This document shows positions 38,701 to 51,711 of a stretch of DNA of 64,000 nt, in pieces (within the stretch, counting starts at the first letter, position 1; every line of letters starts with the position of its first letter). The DNA is taken from assembly GCA_033675265.1 (NCBI GenBank), contig JAUJYZ010001529.1, positions 248,001 to 312,000 on the forward strand, written 5' to 3'. The translations under genes were made by a program, and so were the position numbers. This DNA is from Actinostola sp. cb2023. Its lineage: Eukaryota > Cnidaria > Anthozoa > Actiniaria > Actinostolidae. The notes under the pieces are model-generated. The model was not told where the DNA came from and ran no database searches. It was given only the letters and a program-made list of their open reading frames with translations.

Positions 38701-40392
38701 ATTGTGAACCTAAACGTCCAAAAACCTCAACAGCCAACCGCAGAAACCAGTCAGTCGCAAAGAATGTCCAAGTCTATCAAGGAAAGTATGACTCGCTACT
38801 CGAGCAAGTGTTGCCCTGAGGAAAGAAAATCAAACAAATTCGCTCAAACCTGCACGAGCTCAGCAGTTCCGACGACTCCATTGATGAAGGCCAGGAGGTC
38901 GAAACAGTGATTTATCCTGACCCACCGTCGAACAGTAAAGAAAGCAGACCCGTGAGAAACACAAAAAAATATGAAGAAGAATAAATTAAACAACAAGCCG
39001 GGGGAAACTTGCCAAACAGGCGAGCAAAAGCCATGTAGATATGTGCGACAAGGCAATGTAAATAATGGATAAAATCAGCCGGTAATCTTCTACAAAAATA
39101 CGACGACAGTGATGAGACTGATTGACTTCATTTTATAATTAAGACCAACTTTGCACTGGTAGTGATAGAGTATACAAGTTTATGACATATATATAGCCAT
39201 AAATGAAGTGTGTACGCAGTAAAAAATGGTCAGACGTAGAAATTTGAGTGTGCTGTATTACTGTTGTTCAATATATATATATATTTATTTGGAATTCGCA
39301 GCAAAATAATTGTCTGAACGGTTGATTAGCGAACCAAGGGTATCTCACGTGCGTTTTGCATATCAGTTTTGTAGGTGTTTCCCACTGCAGTAGATCATTA
39401 GCATATGGAGTGGAGTTATGCGAAAGATCTCTAATTTAATAAAACCAGTGTTATCCCAGCTATACCACTGTTTAACAGCAGTAGTGCATTTCTCCCACGG
39501 CTTTCACTATGCAAGAATGCGCATCTACAATTGTAACCATAACATCAATGGTTCTGTCTTTCACAAGCTTTCAGTGCTTCAATGCACAACATATCATAAT
39601 ATCGCCGTAATTAAGATTTGCTCGAGTTCAGATCCAACTGCGTACAAGATTGCACACCACAGTCATGTTAATGAGGTTCTAACTTGAAGCAGCTAAGAAA
39701 AGAAGACGGTACACAAACAAAAGGTATTTCTTGGTTCAACATTGATACATTTTTGGAAAATATTGGTGCCTGATAATAATTAGAGTAACGATGTTGTTGG
39801 TGGTGGTTGTGTCATTTTGTAAGACTAGTACTGATATTTGTAGGGGTGTAGCTAATTAATTACAAACTTAGATAGTTTTAGAGGGCCATAAGTTTTTCAG
39901 CTTAAGCTGTAATATGTATTCCCTCGTGAAATAAAGTGTATTATTATTATTATACAAGCTGTAGCAGAGCCAAACCGACCAGAAAATACTTTCCTTATAG
40001 TAGGTGTGGTTGTCAGAAGGAATTCCTTACTCGTCCACGTTCCTTACTTAGGTCTGTAATTTAAACTCACGACCTGAACTACAACCTAAATCTTGGTGCG
40101 CAACTAAGGCATCTAGAGAGTGTGATGATGATGAAGATGTATAAATATATAATAGTGAAACTTAATCTAATCAGTATTCTATTTACATCACGTAACTAGA
40201 CAAAGCTAAGCCTGGTTGTCTAATTGAATTATATTGGTTAAACAAGAGGATATATGCCGTACAAGAAACTTATTGTTGATCTCATGACTAAAGCAGTCTG
40301 GGTTACTAAATTTAACATGCTGTTGCATAACAATGTTAATTATTAGATGATAAATTAATTATTCAATTCTTGCATAATAGCAAAGTGAAGCA
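38701..40392. other. Unannotated interval
   Basis: 38704-38980 has further plausible but broken coding in the style of the upstream gene (Ser/Asp-rich). The rest is AT-rich with no supported gene. Confidence 0.35.
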
Positions 40393-40778
40393 GTAGGGAC
40401 CTTTAGCACCAGGACGACGACGTTGGGGACGACGAAGTTCGAATAAAGTGTTTTGCTGTCTATTGTTTTCATTATCGTTTCATTTTCCGTGTTTTCACTA
40501 AATTTGCGCCTCCTTTCACGATGGACATCGTATTTTTGTGGTCCGGTTGACTGAAAACAACTATCTGCACGAATAACGAACTGACGTTCTCCTTCTCTTT
40601 GCATCGTCAAACATAGGCATTTCACGTCGTAGTTTAGCAATTAACGCCAAGAGTTAAGACCAAATCAAGCTCTCATTTCATACATTCCAACAAGAAGATT
40701 TTGAATAATGTAATTAGCGCTATTCTTTCTCTGACGTCGTCGTCGTCCATTCCGTCCTCGATGCTTAAAGTCCCTATT
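40393..40778. mobile_element. MITE with TAGGGAC termini
   Basis: TAGGGACCTTTAGCACCAGG at the left is mirrored imperfectly at 40735-40778 (CGATGCTTAAAGTCCCTA), with GACGACGACG blocks in both arms. The Harbinger-like element starts immediately beyond. Confidence 0.65.
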
Positions 40779-40959
40779 AGAGATGTTCCGTGTAAGCTGA
40801 GCTCACTATTTATTATAATGAGTCAACAAAATATGCAAATGAGTTTACAAACCACCCAACCTATCCGGCTCGTAGAAAACCTGACTGGACATAGTTAGAT
40901 AGTTTTAAATGTATTTTATTAGAAAGAACGAAACAACAAGCCTGATATATCGAGTGTGA

Positions 40960-41730
40960 TATAAAATAGAGTGTATGCTATCAACAATGATTATCCTGGA
41001 TACATTAGTTGATCGATTCTTAAACTGTCTGGAATAGTTCTCAGTGTGACGCTGTGCAACAACAGGTTGGAACCAGCGTGGATGACGCCAAAGAGATCCT
41101 ATAGCTTTATACGTCTTAACATGTTTGATCGCATGTTCGACTGAAACACGGTAGTGGCTTAGGCGTCGGTTGAATTTCCGGGCACGCTGTCTCGTCATTG
41201 CTCCCATTCGCCTGATTTGCTGCTGTCTAAACGGTGTGATAAGTGGCAGTCTGTTGGGATATCCTTGATCAGCTAGAAGAACAACACCAGGAGGTAGATC
41301 CAGTGTTCTTCCTTGACCAACAGGTGTCAGTCATAAGTCTGTATGTCATTGAATCAACCATACTTCCAACTAACCCAGCTTGCAAAAATCTGATGTTTTT
41401 GTCGTTGATTATTTGAGTACTCATGAGATGGAAATGGCGATGTCCGCTATAGAACTCACGCTGTGGCTCTACCTGTGGCCTATATATCCTATGGGGAGTT
41501 CCATCAATACACCCTACAGCGTTTGGAAACGATGGCCAAGAACCTCGCATTGCATTCCACTCAACTACTGATGGTAGGCCATGTGACTTGACTTAGAAAT
41601 ATCTCCAAAGAACTGGAACAACATGATATATTATTGCTGATACACTCTGCCTACTAACGTCAAATAACAATGCAAGGCAATCAAGGCAGGGTTATTTCCT
41701 TAGCCAGATCATAACCAGTAATACTTGATT
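40960..41730 (-). pseudogene. DDE transposase of the Harbinger-like element, frameshifted
   Basis: In order on the minus strand: a helix-turn-helix-like segment with VSAIIYHVV (about 41640), PNAVGCIDGTPHRIYRP with the first catalytic Asp (about 41520), FLQAGLVGSMVDSMTYR, VVLLADQGYPNRLPLITPF with the later Asp (about 41250), and RVSVEHAIKHVK with the catalytic Glu (about 41140). These are the DDE_Tnp_4 motifs. At least three frameshifts separate them. It would cut and rejoin the element ends when intact. Confidence 0.8.
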
Positions 41731-41738
41731 AGATAAAT

Positions 41739-42107
41739 TTAGTTTTCCTCTTCTATGCCTTTGTCTAATGTTCCCATTTCTATTTCTATTCCCATTTCTG
41801 GAGTAACATCTCTAACTAGATGTTGTATTGTCTCGGGTACTTCACCAGTATTTACTGCCAAAACAAATATCGGTGTTGACGGTACATGGTGAAGACGGGT
41901 CACGGCCATAAATGGATAAGTGTGGTCCAAAGGGACTGAAGACGGTGGATCAACGAAGCTATCGATTCTTTCAATGGACGGCCCATGGAAATAATGACAA
42001 GTAACACAGGAACTACAACACGTTGCAGGTAATCTAAAGGCGTTTGCGAAGACGGGTAGACATTCATGAGAGGTATAGCATATTATCATCCCCAATATTT
42101 GTTTCAA
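41739..42107 (-). CDS. ORF upstream of the transposase, unknown
   Basis: A 122-codon frame rich in Cys early (CCSSCVTCHYFHGPS) and then FVDPPSSVPLDHTYPFMAVT. It may be the N-terminal exon of the transposase gene or unrelated. A palindrome cluster (TATCAGGACACTCTACTGTC) lies at 42128-42190, just upstream. Confidence 0.3.
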   Translation of the reverse strand: MKQILGMIICYTSHECLPVFANAFRLPATCCSSCVTCHYFHGPSIERIDSFVDPPSSVPLDHTYPFMAVTRLHHVPSTPIFVLAVNTGEVPETIQHLVRDVTPEMGIEIEMGTLDKGIEEEN

Positions 42108-42662
42108 CCAATCACAATCGAGAATTCTCCCGTATCAAGACACTCTACTGTCCTGATATTCTACGGTATCAGGACACTCTACTGTCCTGATATCATATAT
42201 CACGGACAGTTGGTTAAAATGTGGTTCTAAATAAGAAACCATTGTATTTTTATATTACTTATGGTCATTTTAAGGGAAAATATGTTTCATTCAAAAGATA
42301 AATAAACGTTTTGAACAAAACTGGGAACGATTGAACTTTTCCCGCCATTTCTCAAACTCACGGACGCGTGCCGACAATATGCTAATAAGTTTGTATTTTG
42401 AAAAGATCGTCCTCGATGTTTTTAGTGAAATTCTTTCATTTCGGCGAAAAGAGTGGGATGATAAATAAATAATCGGTCAATTTTGGTTCGATTCCGCGAA
42501 ATATCAGGACTCGTTGCCCGATTATATGTAAATACTTGACAATACTGACGTCGATCAGTTCTGCCGGCATGCACGAGGATTTGGTATTCATTTTACGTTT
42601 CTGGCTGCTGATAAATCAGTGGAGCTGCTGTGACTGCACATACACTCGAGTACAGTGCCAAA

Positions 42663-43369
42663 ATGAGTAAATTTAATATTGAGAAGACAAGAGCAAGGTA
42701 TTGTAAAAGTTAGTCATACTTTGCCGAGTTGTAGCGACAGTGTGTTGTTTGGTCTCAGGTGTTTCACGAATAACACGTTATCAACTTCCGTCCTTCATGT
42801 AACAACCTCATTCAATATTCTGAATAATCTTATATAGGTCCATCGCGTAAACGCATACGCATCACAATTTCGGAAAAAGAACTGGTTCTTCGTTGTTATG
42901 AAAACAAAATGGACAGAGTTGGGAAGAAGTTCTGCAAGCCGTGCAAGAAAACCTTGATTGCCTTCCGTTTTCGTGTTCTGCCGTTGAGTTTTACCTGGAG
43001 CAGGATAGCAAGCAGGCTATAAACCGCATTCGTCGCATTATAAGCAACGAACTTAAAGCAGCCACAGAGTCGACGGACATCCCAGTTTCAGGACCTATGT
43101 CCAGCGTACGCCGAGAAGAAGAAACCAGAAGATCGATATGACGCCAAATTTAGTCATTTGGTTAGCACTAGCTCGAATCAGCAGAGCAAAGTGACCACAC
43201 TGAAAACCAAGCCAAAAGCAAAAAGGCAAACAAAAAGCGAAAACGCTCCAAAGGAAAAGGCAAAGCCGAAGACGCACACGTGGCTATGTGCAACAAAGCA
43301 ATGAAAACACTTGACAAAGTGAACAACCTTTTAGACAAGTATGCAGATAGTTCGAGCTCAAGTGACTAG
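42663..43369 (+). pseudogene. Harbinger-like accessory protein gene
   Basis: A short exon from ATG 42663 ends at a GTATTG donor (42698). Later coding runs from about 42838 with SRKRIRITISEKEL. A shifted frame then has SWEEVLQAVQENLDCLPF and FYLEQDSKQAINRIRRI. After more shifts a Lys-rich segment (KANKKRKRSKGKGKAE) and a Ser tail end at 43367-43369. The basic region suggests nucleic-acid binding, like the Myb-type partner of Harbinger transposases, but I cannot see a clear Myb fold. Confidence 0.5.
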
Positions 43370-43785
43370 TTTGAAGTTATGTGGTTATACACAGTACTAG
43401 TGTGGATTAAGCATAAAGACGAAATAATTCTGCTTAGTAAATAATTCAGTGTCATTAATTATAATCCAAACAGTTGTTGTTGAGCTCTGCACATTTCTTG
43501 CACAGCGTAGGTCACATAGAACTATTCCAGACAGTTTAAGAATCGATCAACTAATGTATTCAGGATATTCATTGTTGACCGGCATACACTCTATTTTATA
43601 TCACACTCGATATATCAGGCTTGTTGTTTCGTTCTTTCCAATAAAATACATTTAAAACTATTGTAACTATGTCCAGTCAGGTCAGTTTTCTACGAGCCGG
43701 ATAGGTTGGGTGGTTTGTAAACTCATTTGCATATTTTGTTGACTCATTATAATAAATAGTGAGCTTATACGGAACATCTCTATTA

Positions 43786-45095
43786 GCTCCTTTAGTAATG
43801 GATGTAGTAAGGAGAAGTATGATATCTCAGACGACCAATTGCATTTCACTGCTCCAACTATTCGCCACCCCCTGCAATGTTTTGTCTAGGTGTGAAACAT
43901 TTCGTAGTGAAAGCTGCGGGTGGAAAATAAATGGTAAACAGCGCTTATTGTTTATGGATTTCAAGATTTCAGCACGATTATGACGAGAATGTAAACATAA
44001 TGTTATGATAAGATACATGTTATTTTTAAGGTAAACCACAAGCTGGGTTGGGTGATTTACCTTGTAGGGGACCTTATGTTCTTTTGTAAACTCACCTGCT
44101 TTTGGCAAATCATTAAATAAAATAAATAAATAAATAAATAAATAAATAAAAAGGCAGCCCAAGCAATATTCTTCGTGATCTAATTTGTATGTGGTTCTAT
44201 ATTGGTAGTGGAAATACCAGGTTAACGTCAATAATATGAAGCAATGTTTTCCAATGTTGTTTACTGTGTCTTGCTTTATAATCTGACAAAGTTTTAGCGC
44301 GATCACAGCCTCACTTAATTTTTCTCTCTACCTCATAAAAAGAGCTCAACTCAGCGTCAACCGTCGCCAGAAAATCACCAGAAAATACCGGGATTTCCAC
44401 TTATATCGCCAAAAAATGTCCAGAAACAGACAGGCTTGTAATTTCTACTTTAGGTTGTGCTTTAAAATTGTCTTCGAACTAAATGTATCTCGATCAATTT
44501 AAAGCGAAAAAAACAATCGATTTCTTCTGATGTGTGCGATCGTTGGGGTTTGCGCGGCTCTCAGCGAACTGTGAAGTTCACATTACAAACTCTTGCGCTC
44601 ATTGAACAAACGAAGCAAGTGACTTGTGTTCTCCCGGGAAGGGTATTATTGGCTCTCGCCATGATGCTCCGCGCCTCTTGTCGATTATTTTTTCTTTACA
44701 CTCAGTTGTGACGGTCAGGCGACCTGTGACGTCACTAGACACTAGCGCCTTTGCCCAAGAGGCATAAATCGTAAATTTGCTTTACATAGCACCAGTCTGA
44801 AATGTCAACTTTATTTACGATTAATAACGAGTTTTTATTAGTCGGGCTTCCTGTGGAATGCCCGACTCTAAAAATGCAAGCCGACGTTGTCGTCTTTGAC
44901 CTCAAACGTGAAAGTGGCTTCTAATTATTGCGCGTGCGCTCTGTGCCGGTCATGAGAATCGAAGGCTCAGATATACGAAAAGTGCCTAGTGTTTATTCTT
45001 ATTATACGTAATTCTTCTTCTTGTTGTTCTTCTTGTCAGTTCTTCTTGTTCTTCTTCTTGTTCTTCTTCTTCTCAGACACCGTGTGTAAATAAAG

Positions 45096-45166
<71 letters not shown>

Positions 45167-46003
45167 TTCTTCTCAGTTCTTCTTCTTCTCAGTTCTTCTT
45201 CTTCTTCTTCTTCTTCTTATTTATTGGGCTTCCTGTGAAATGCCCAAGTCATAAAATGGCGATTCTTTTTTTCCCGTCGCTACTTCACCAATCATCAACG
45301 TCCCTACAGCGTAATTATGCTTTGTAAATTTGCTGTAATCGATTTAATGATCATGATGGTTCAACGATGCTCACGACATGGATTCATTCATCACAAGGTC
45401 CTCCGTCTCTTATTTTCTCGACTGTGGATATTCTGTATAACAATCGATTGTACAGCAATAGCCGAAAACTACTTCTGTATGATGATACCCACAAGCTTAT
45501 TGGTTTCACAATTACAATCTATCAAAGCACCTTCATTAAGAAGCCCGAGTTCACGCTAGTAGAGCGTCTAGTTCGTTATAATTTTATTACAAAAATATAT
45601 TTGTAAAAAGATGACATTCAACGCAAGCCAAATAAAGACTTCCTGTTCACCTGCTTGTTAAGAGTACAACTATATAATATGAATTTATACTAGACTGATT
45701 AGCTGATCAAATGTACCACTGCAAGGCGTCTAATCGATGTTTTGTGTTTTCAGTTTTAATTTGTTTGCTTGGGGTTTCGCCCTATTTATTCGCGCGGCGC
45801 CAATATAGCAAGATCAAGTCTTTACTGCCGAGGTGATTATAATTTTGTCTTCTGAACAAAATGGATTCTGTAGATTAGCTGAGTTTCAGTGAGTACATCT
45901 CTCAGTACGTTGGTTATATCTTGGGGTTTAAATGAGGCTTCTAAGGATCGGAATTACTATAAGATAGCAAAGCTTCTGCATACTGCTAAGGACACACCAG
46001 GCT
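43786..46003. other. Repeat-rich non-coding interval
   Basis: Includes an (AAAT)n run at 44107-44152, a dispersed block GGGCTTCCTGTG(G)AATGCCC at 44846 and again at 45227, (TTA)n at 45094-45165 and (TTC)n around it. No supported gene. Confidence 0.6.
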
Positions 46004-46543
46004 AAAGTAAATGTATTATATAGTCTGAACTACAGCCTGCCCTATGTCACCTGTACATATCTTTAAAGTAAATGTATTATATAGTCTGAACTACAGCCTG
46101 CCCTATGTCACCTGTACATATCCTTAAAGTAAATGTATTATATAGTCTGAACTACAGCCTGCCCTATGTCACCTGTACATATCTTTAAAGTAAATGTATT
46201 ACATAGTCTGAACTACAGCCTGCCCTATGTCACCTGTACATATCTTTAAAGTAAATGTATTACATAATCTGAACTACAGCCTGCCCTATGTCACCTGTAC
46301 ATATCTTTAAAGTAAATGTATTACATAGTCTGAACTACAGCCTGCCCTATGTCACCTGTACATATCTTTAAAGTAAATGTATTACATAGTCTGAACTACA
46401 GCCTGCCCTATGTCACCTGTACATATCTTTAAAGTAAATGTATTATATAGTCTGAACTACAGCCTGCCCTATGTCACCTGTACATATCCTTAAAGTAAAT
46501 GTATTATATAGTCTGAACTACAGCCTGCCCTATGTCACCTGTA
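46004..46543. repeat. Minisatellite, nine units of 61 bp
   Basis: Unit begins AAAGTAAATGTATTATATAG and contains CTACAGCCTGCCCTATGTCA. Units are nearly identical, differing at TATATAG/TACATAG and TATCTT/TATCCT, so the array is young. Confidence 0.97.
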
Positions 46544-47384
46544 CTCAAACACATTAAAATGCAGTTCTTGTGAAACTCTAGTTTGTCAATAAATTAATTT
46601 CTCCGCGTTGCTTCATTGTCTAACGTTAACTCCTAATAAAAAGACCAAGAGAACTCAGTTTCCTCAATATGCTACAGCTGATGTTCATTATTGCGTGTGA
46701 AAACAAAATGCATGAAGTTCATAACCAAGAGGGAAAACAATTATAGAATATCTCTAAACAGTATATTTTACTTCTTCATTTCTTTTTTCCGTGAGTTCAT
46801 AACTGAGGAAGTTTATGTTATAATGTACAGCATAGTATCAGTCAGACAGCGCAGTTTTCTTATATTTGTCGAACATACATACCTACATACAACATAATAT
46901 TGTATGCAAATAAACCAGAGAGAAAAATACATTGACTAGTTATTTTCTTTATAGCAGTACATTAATGTTATAATTATGTTTTGTGTTTTAATAATATTCT
47001 TAGCTTTACTACACTAAGTATTTGGCTTAACTGTTCTTCGATAAATACACTGTTCATGCGTGAAAGTCGACATGACATGCAAACAAACTGTTCATTGTTT
47101 AGTCTCAGTTTCTCGTGTCTTCGCTAATTCATCATGTCATTACTTGTTTCAATTTCTCACTGGTATTTTGGTTGCTCTAGGTGTGGTACTGTCATGATGT
47201 CTTCTTTGTATAAAGTGTTTGACTGGCGAGGGCCGGGAGTGCATTGGTTATTCTCTTATTCACTTGACTATATAGTGGTTTCATTCCATATGCAGCGCTG
47301 TTCATTAATTTTGCATAGTTTCGTCTTTTTCTTCTCTCAGGTTCCGATTCCAGGTTTTGGTTTCGTTGTGGTTCGACAGAGTTT
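46544..47384. other. 3' flank of the GPCR gene
   Basis: No other gene seen. The interval should contain the GPCR 3' UTR. Confidence 0.4.
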
Positions 47385-48416
47385 CTACTGTTGACGCGCC
47401 GGTTGGTTAATGTTCTTAGAACTACACAACAATCTCTTCGCCGCTTCTCGAAAGTCAGACAGAAATATAATGTAGATATAAGGACTGAAGCAAGAGTTGA
47501 CAAGAGGGAGAATATAGTCAATCATAAAATGTAGCGAACTCCAATCGATACAAAGCCGGGACCGATCTATGATTATCGTTTCCTTAGCAAGCAATTGAAG
47601 AGCAAGAAAAACGTAGAAAATGAAAATAGGCAGCCAACAAGACGAGTAAAGAAGCACAGAGAACAAAACCATTCTAATGGCTGCTTGTATTCTCTTTGCT
47701 CGAACTTTTTGCTGTGCTTGGTTAATATGGGCTTGAATAGCTTGTGGTTTGGACAGTCTTCTTAGAGATAGAATACCTTTTAAGACAGTTACGCAAAATG
47801 AAATGATGCCTAAAAACTGCATAATTAAAAAGAGCCACGCAGTAACCACTTCGTCCAAATATATACAAAGATTTACACTGAAATCCTTACTCATTGTCGT
47901 AAAATACAGAAAGGGGGTACACAAGGTCATGGGAATCAACCAGGAGCAAGCGAGTACTGCCACACGTTGTTTTAGTGTGTATGGTCGTAATCTCTGTGCA
48001 GTTAACCTGGTTGCTCTGAATCGTTCAATGCTGATTATCAGAAGAGTAACTAAAGATTCAGCCCATGTGACATAGAGAAGAAACGCAGTAGTTTTGCAGA
48101 TAATTTCACCCATAATACCCGAAGGATATGAAGAAACTGTAAAGTTAGAGAGCAGTGGAACACTTTCAATTCCAAGTATGAGGATAAAAAGAGTATCTGA
48201 CACGGCCATGTTGATGATCAAATGATGCAGGTTTTTACGTACAGTGTACTTAGCTGCGAGGACGATGACAAAAATGTTACCAAAAATCCCACATGCACTT
48301 AGCAGTGTAATGGCTATGACTTTCACAGTGCGCGTAGTGTCACTGTCAGGCAAGAGGTATCCAGTTCCAGGTACAAAGTACTTGCAGTATTCTCCAGTGC
48401 TGTTAGAGGAGTTCAT
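47385..48416 (-). CDS. Rhodopsin-class (class A) G-protein-coupled receptor, intronless
   Basis: An intact 343-codon frame with ATG at 48416. N-glycosylation sites (NSS, NST) lie in a short N-terminus. TM1 carries GN (residues 46-47, GIFGNIFVIVL), TM2 LHHLIINMAVSDTLF, and TM3 starts near Cys107 and ends in ERF (131-133, the DRY position). A Cys in the second extracellular loop (VNLCIYLDE) can pair with Cys107. TM6 has SSCWLPIF (CWxP) and TM7 VNSCFSPYIY (variant NPxxY). The short C-terminal tail has a Cys pair that could be palmitoylated. It would signal from the plasma membrane through a G protein. The motifs suit a peptide-type receptor, but the ligand is unknown. This is the only clearly intact host-like gene in the window. 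Confidence 0.93.
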   Translation of the reverse strand: MNSSNSTGEYCKYFVPGTGYLLPDSDTTRTVKVIAITLLSACGIFGNIFVIVLAAKYTVRKNLHHLIINMAVSDTLFILILGIESVPLLSNFTVSSYPSGIMGEIICKTTAFLLYVTWAESLVTLLIISIERFRATRLTAQRLRPYTLKQRVAVLACSWLIPMTLCTPFLYFTTMSKDFSVNLCIYLDEVVTAWLFLIMQFLGIISFCVTVLKGILSLRRLSKPQAIQAHINQAQQKVRAKRIQAAIRMVLFSVLLYSSCWLPIFIFYVFLALQLLAKETIIIDRSRLCIDWSSLHFMIDYILPLVNSCFSPYIYIIFLSDFREAAKRLLCSSKNINQPARQQ

Positions 48417-48792
48417 TGTAGTGATGTTAGAATGTTAGAAATATGACTTTATCTGGTCACTGTCTGCTTACTGCTACCAACAACTAGCACTGAGGAAATC
48501 TAGCTGAGCCAGGGAGGTTTATCACAACGAACATCACGATGACACAAGAAAATGTTGAAATTCCATTGGTTTAGAGGAGTGGCATATATCACTTTGAGTC
48601 TAGCGAAACACTATGGACGTACTGTAGCTCATTGATTAGCCGTTAAAGATTAATTACATGAATGTGTGACGTCATGTATAATCGATATATTCTGTCGCGT
48701 GTCGCCAAACAATGAACAGAAAGAGAGAAAGGATAAAAGAAAAATCGAAAAACAAGAATGTGAATCTAGATTGGTAGAATGGATGCATGAAA

Positions 48793-48852
48793 AAATGGAT
48801 GGATGGATGGATGGATGGATATGGATGGATGGATGGATGGATGGTTGGATGG
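48793..48852. repeat. (ATGG)n microsatellite
   Basis: GGATGGATGG run with a few interruptions. Confidence 0.95.
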
Positions 48853-48952
48853 TTAATATTGCTCTTCGTGAATCAGAAGCTTTCAGAAATGAAAAGGAAC
48901 TGAGATATTATATTTCTTCAAATATTTCTTGTTTTATTATACATGTAAGTAC

Positions 48953-49360
48953 ACATTTGGCTGAACTAATCAAGCTGTTTAGTTTTACCATCAACAAATT
49001 GAAAACTAAACCAGAAAAGTTGGTTCTTTTGTTGAAAAACTTTCATAAATCAAATATCAAATGAACAAAACACGAGTCAAGAGTGGTGTAGCCTTCGTTT
49101 ATTACCTTTATCGCTATCAGTATTCCCTTTGACTTTGTCTTCGCTAAAGTTGAAAAATCGGCCCGAATTCGAAAAATTACACATTCGGCTGAACTGATAG
49201 AGCTGTTTATAGTTTTACCATCAACTAATGCGAAATAAACAAACAAAAGTTGTCTGAATTCTTTCCTTGAAAAACTTTCATAAATCAAATAACAAATGAA
49301 CAAAATACGAGTCAAGAGTGGTGTAGCCTTCGTTTATTATCTTTAGCACTATCAGTATGA
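48953..49360. repeat. Tandem duplication of about 235 bp
   Basis: The block from GGCTGAACTAATCAAGCTG to CTATCAGTAT is repeated with about 15% divergence; GTCAAGAGTGGTGTAGCCTT is identical in both. Confidence 0.85.
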
Positions 49361-49829
49361 ATCCTTTGTCTTCGGCGCTAAGATGGAAAACCTTCAACTT
49401 TGAGGATCATTTCTCGCTCAGTTTCTGCAGTGTCAGGCAAATAAAACTTTCTTGAATTGTCAATAAGATATATATGTTTAAGTGCTTTTTAAGTTTTTTC
49501 CATTTCTTGTTCAGTCTTGAGATTTATTAGCTTTTTTAGCGAGAAAGTCTCTATCGGGTTGGTCCGCCATCTTGCTTCATCTTCATCTTGCTTCACGACA
49601 ATGGTTGCCATGGCGATTCGCTACTATTAGTCTATCACTAATAGACTACCACTAGCGTAGCCAATCAGATTGCAGGATATGTGATAGACCACTAGTTTGT
49701 ATATACTAATGTGTATTAGACTAATATCGATTTAACGGGTTAAATAAAATCGCTCTAGTTCGTAAAGTAGTTTGTAGCACGCCGGTTTCGTCAAGCGTAA
49801 ATTAATAAAGAATCGTAGAAAAACGAGCT
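49361..49829. other. Unannotated interval
   Basis: Contains a small palindromic block, TTAGTCTATCACTAATAGAC, near 49630. No gene seen. Confidence 0.4.
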
Positions 49830-49892
49830 CAGACGGGACCGTGACCTCCTGGATACCAGCCAGGCGCTCTACCACTGAGCTACTGGGAACGC
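49830..49892 (-). pseudogene. tRNA pseudogene or tRNA-derived repeat head
   Basis: The minus strand reads TAGCTCAGTGGTAGAGC (D-arm, A box), an anticodon stem CCTGG-CTGGTAT-CCAGG, and then GGTC. The T-arm is damaged: the GGTTCGAATCC B box has lost about eight bases. The loop would give anticodon GGT, but this is not a working tRNA. Confidence 0.6.
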
Positions 49893-50632
49893 ATGTAGAT
49901 AAACAGGTCACACGATCAGCTAAGCATGCAAGACACAGCCCTGTAACATCGACAGAAAACACAGTGTTTGTCACAACCAATTTCATCTCGCTCTTACTCC
50001 GCTCGCACTCGCTCGGTGTCTACGACCATGTGCTCTACTCACGTGATCACAATGTCTTACGTCATACATTACATCATTACATCCCCATCATATTTGGATA
50101 ATCAATTTCAAATGCACAAATTAAATCACCTACATTTTGTCCACAACGGTTTTATAGGCTAGGAAATTGGGGAAATTCTATCATCTTGACGCGTACGGCT
50201 GATGAAAGTTTGATACAATTTATTTACTGTTTTAACTCGATAAATTTGTCTTTCTCAAATTTAAGAAAACAATGAGCCTGAAATGAAAATGTTTTAATAT
50301 TTTCATGATGACAAACTCATTTATATCAACACCGAGATAAAAGAAATAAAATCGCGCTTAAAAACGTTTGGAAACGATTGTGATTAATGCGTCTTTACCT
50401 CGATAAAGTTTATATTTTATAGTGTAGTTTTATTAAAAACAAAGTATAAACTATATATGTACTGAATAGAAGAATCTTCCATGCAGCTGGAAGTTCTTAG
50501 GTATATATAACGTGAAAACTACATCGAAAAAAAGTCGGCTAGAAAACTGTTAGAACAGCTGTGTATATTGACTCGTTAGTTATTGCATTTCGTCCACCTA
50601 ATGAAGAGTAAAAACAAGATTGATATTATAAC
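49893..50632. other. Unannotated interval
   Basis: AT-rich with only short ORFs. Confidence 0.4.
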
Positions 50633-50921
50633 GTTTTCGCGTAACTCGCTTTTAACATGCTAATGGGCGATGAGTAAAATAACATGCTAATGAGGTGCGC
50701 GCTACATGCTGAATGCTCAAGTAAGAGGAGATAAATAGTGTCAACGAAGAAAAACTGGAGCAGAGAATAACATATTAAATATTTCTACGTGTAAATTTAG
50801 TTTCGTATTCAATAATGTGAACATTTATCATCGAAGCACATAGCTGTGTACGCACCTCATTAGCATGTTATTTTACTCATCGTCTCATTATCGGCATATT
50901 AAAAGCGAGTTACGCGAAAAC
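50633..50921. mobile_element. MITE with nested inverted arms
   Basis: GTTTTCGCGTAACTCGCTTT at the left is mirrored at the right end. A second inner pair, TAACATGCTAATGAGGTGCG and its complement, follows. Non-coding. Confidence 0.8.
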
Positions 50922-51711
50922 ATGGCCTGAATTTATATCAAAGAGGAGAAAAAAGCATATGAAATCTTAGGGAGAAAATATGGGAAAGAGTATAAGGAGG
51001 AGAAAACCGATCGATAGCTGTCAGTTTTACCACAAATACTACCTTTTAGGTGAATATGTTATCAATTTAACGCAATGCAATATGTGTAAGCAGGAATGCT
51101 TATTATTCTTTATACAATGTATGTGTTTTCAAATATAATTGTGTCCAGGTCGCTTTCGTTGGCCTGAAAAAGACTATACGACCGTGATGTTATTAGAACA
51201 GCATGTCAATATCGGCATGACAAAGAAACGGGAAGAAATATTCAATAATAATTAAAAGGTGTGATATATCGCATGAAATTGATCTAAATTATTGGCTCTG
51301 ATCGTTATAAACGTTCATTTCGCTTAACCTCGATTATCCATGAAATCTACAAAGGCATCTCTCCTTGTGTTCGGCGAAACGGTGCGCATCCTCGCAGTTC
51401 GAATCATCAAACACAGACACTAAGCAATAAGAACCAGCCAATCACATTAAAGGATTCATGGCAAAAACGCAGAACAAATGAAGGAAAACAATTAATCGAT
51501 CTCACTCTAGAACTATATGACACGATCTATTCATCGAAAATGCTTAGTTTCAACTGATATTTTACTTTGTTTATTAATACAATCGTCGAGAAATGACGAC
51601 CTCCACATACATGATCGAGTTTTTCCATCAATCAAATCGAACAACGAATCCAGTATTTGTGTTGTGTTATATTAAAGTCATAAACTTGTATCAATTTATT
51701 TTAGAAATAAA

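Larger units (their letters stand above)
40780..43780. mobile_element. 3.0-kb Harbinger-like element with transposase and accessory gene
   Basis: Inverted termini GAGATGTTCCG...CGGAACATCTC continue as long TIRs (about 200 bp, including ATGCAAATGAGTTTACAAAC). TATTA flanks both ends (40775-40779 and 43781-43785); a 3-bp ATT reading is also possible if the TIR starts one base out. The transposase is on - reading to the left end, the accessory gene on + reading to the right end. Both are decayed. Confidence 0.85.

Noticed and set aside
43827..44306. 159-codon minus-strand frame
   Set aside because: Includes an AAAT microsatellite translated as Leu/Phe/Ile/Tyr; no domain.
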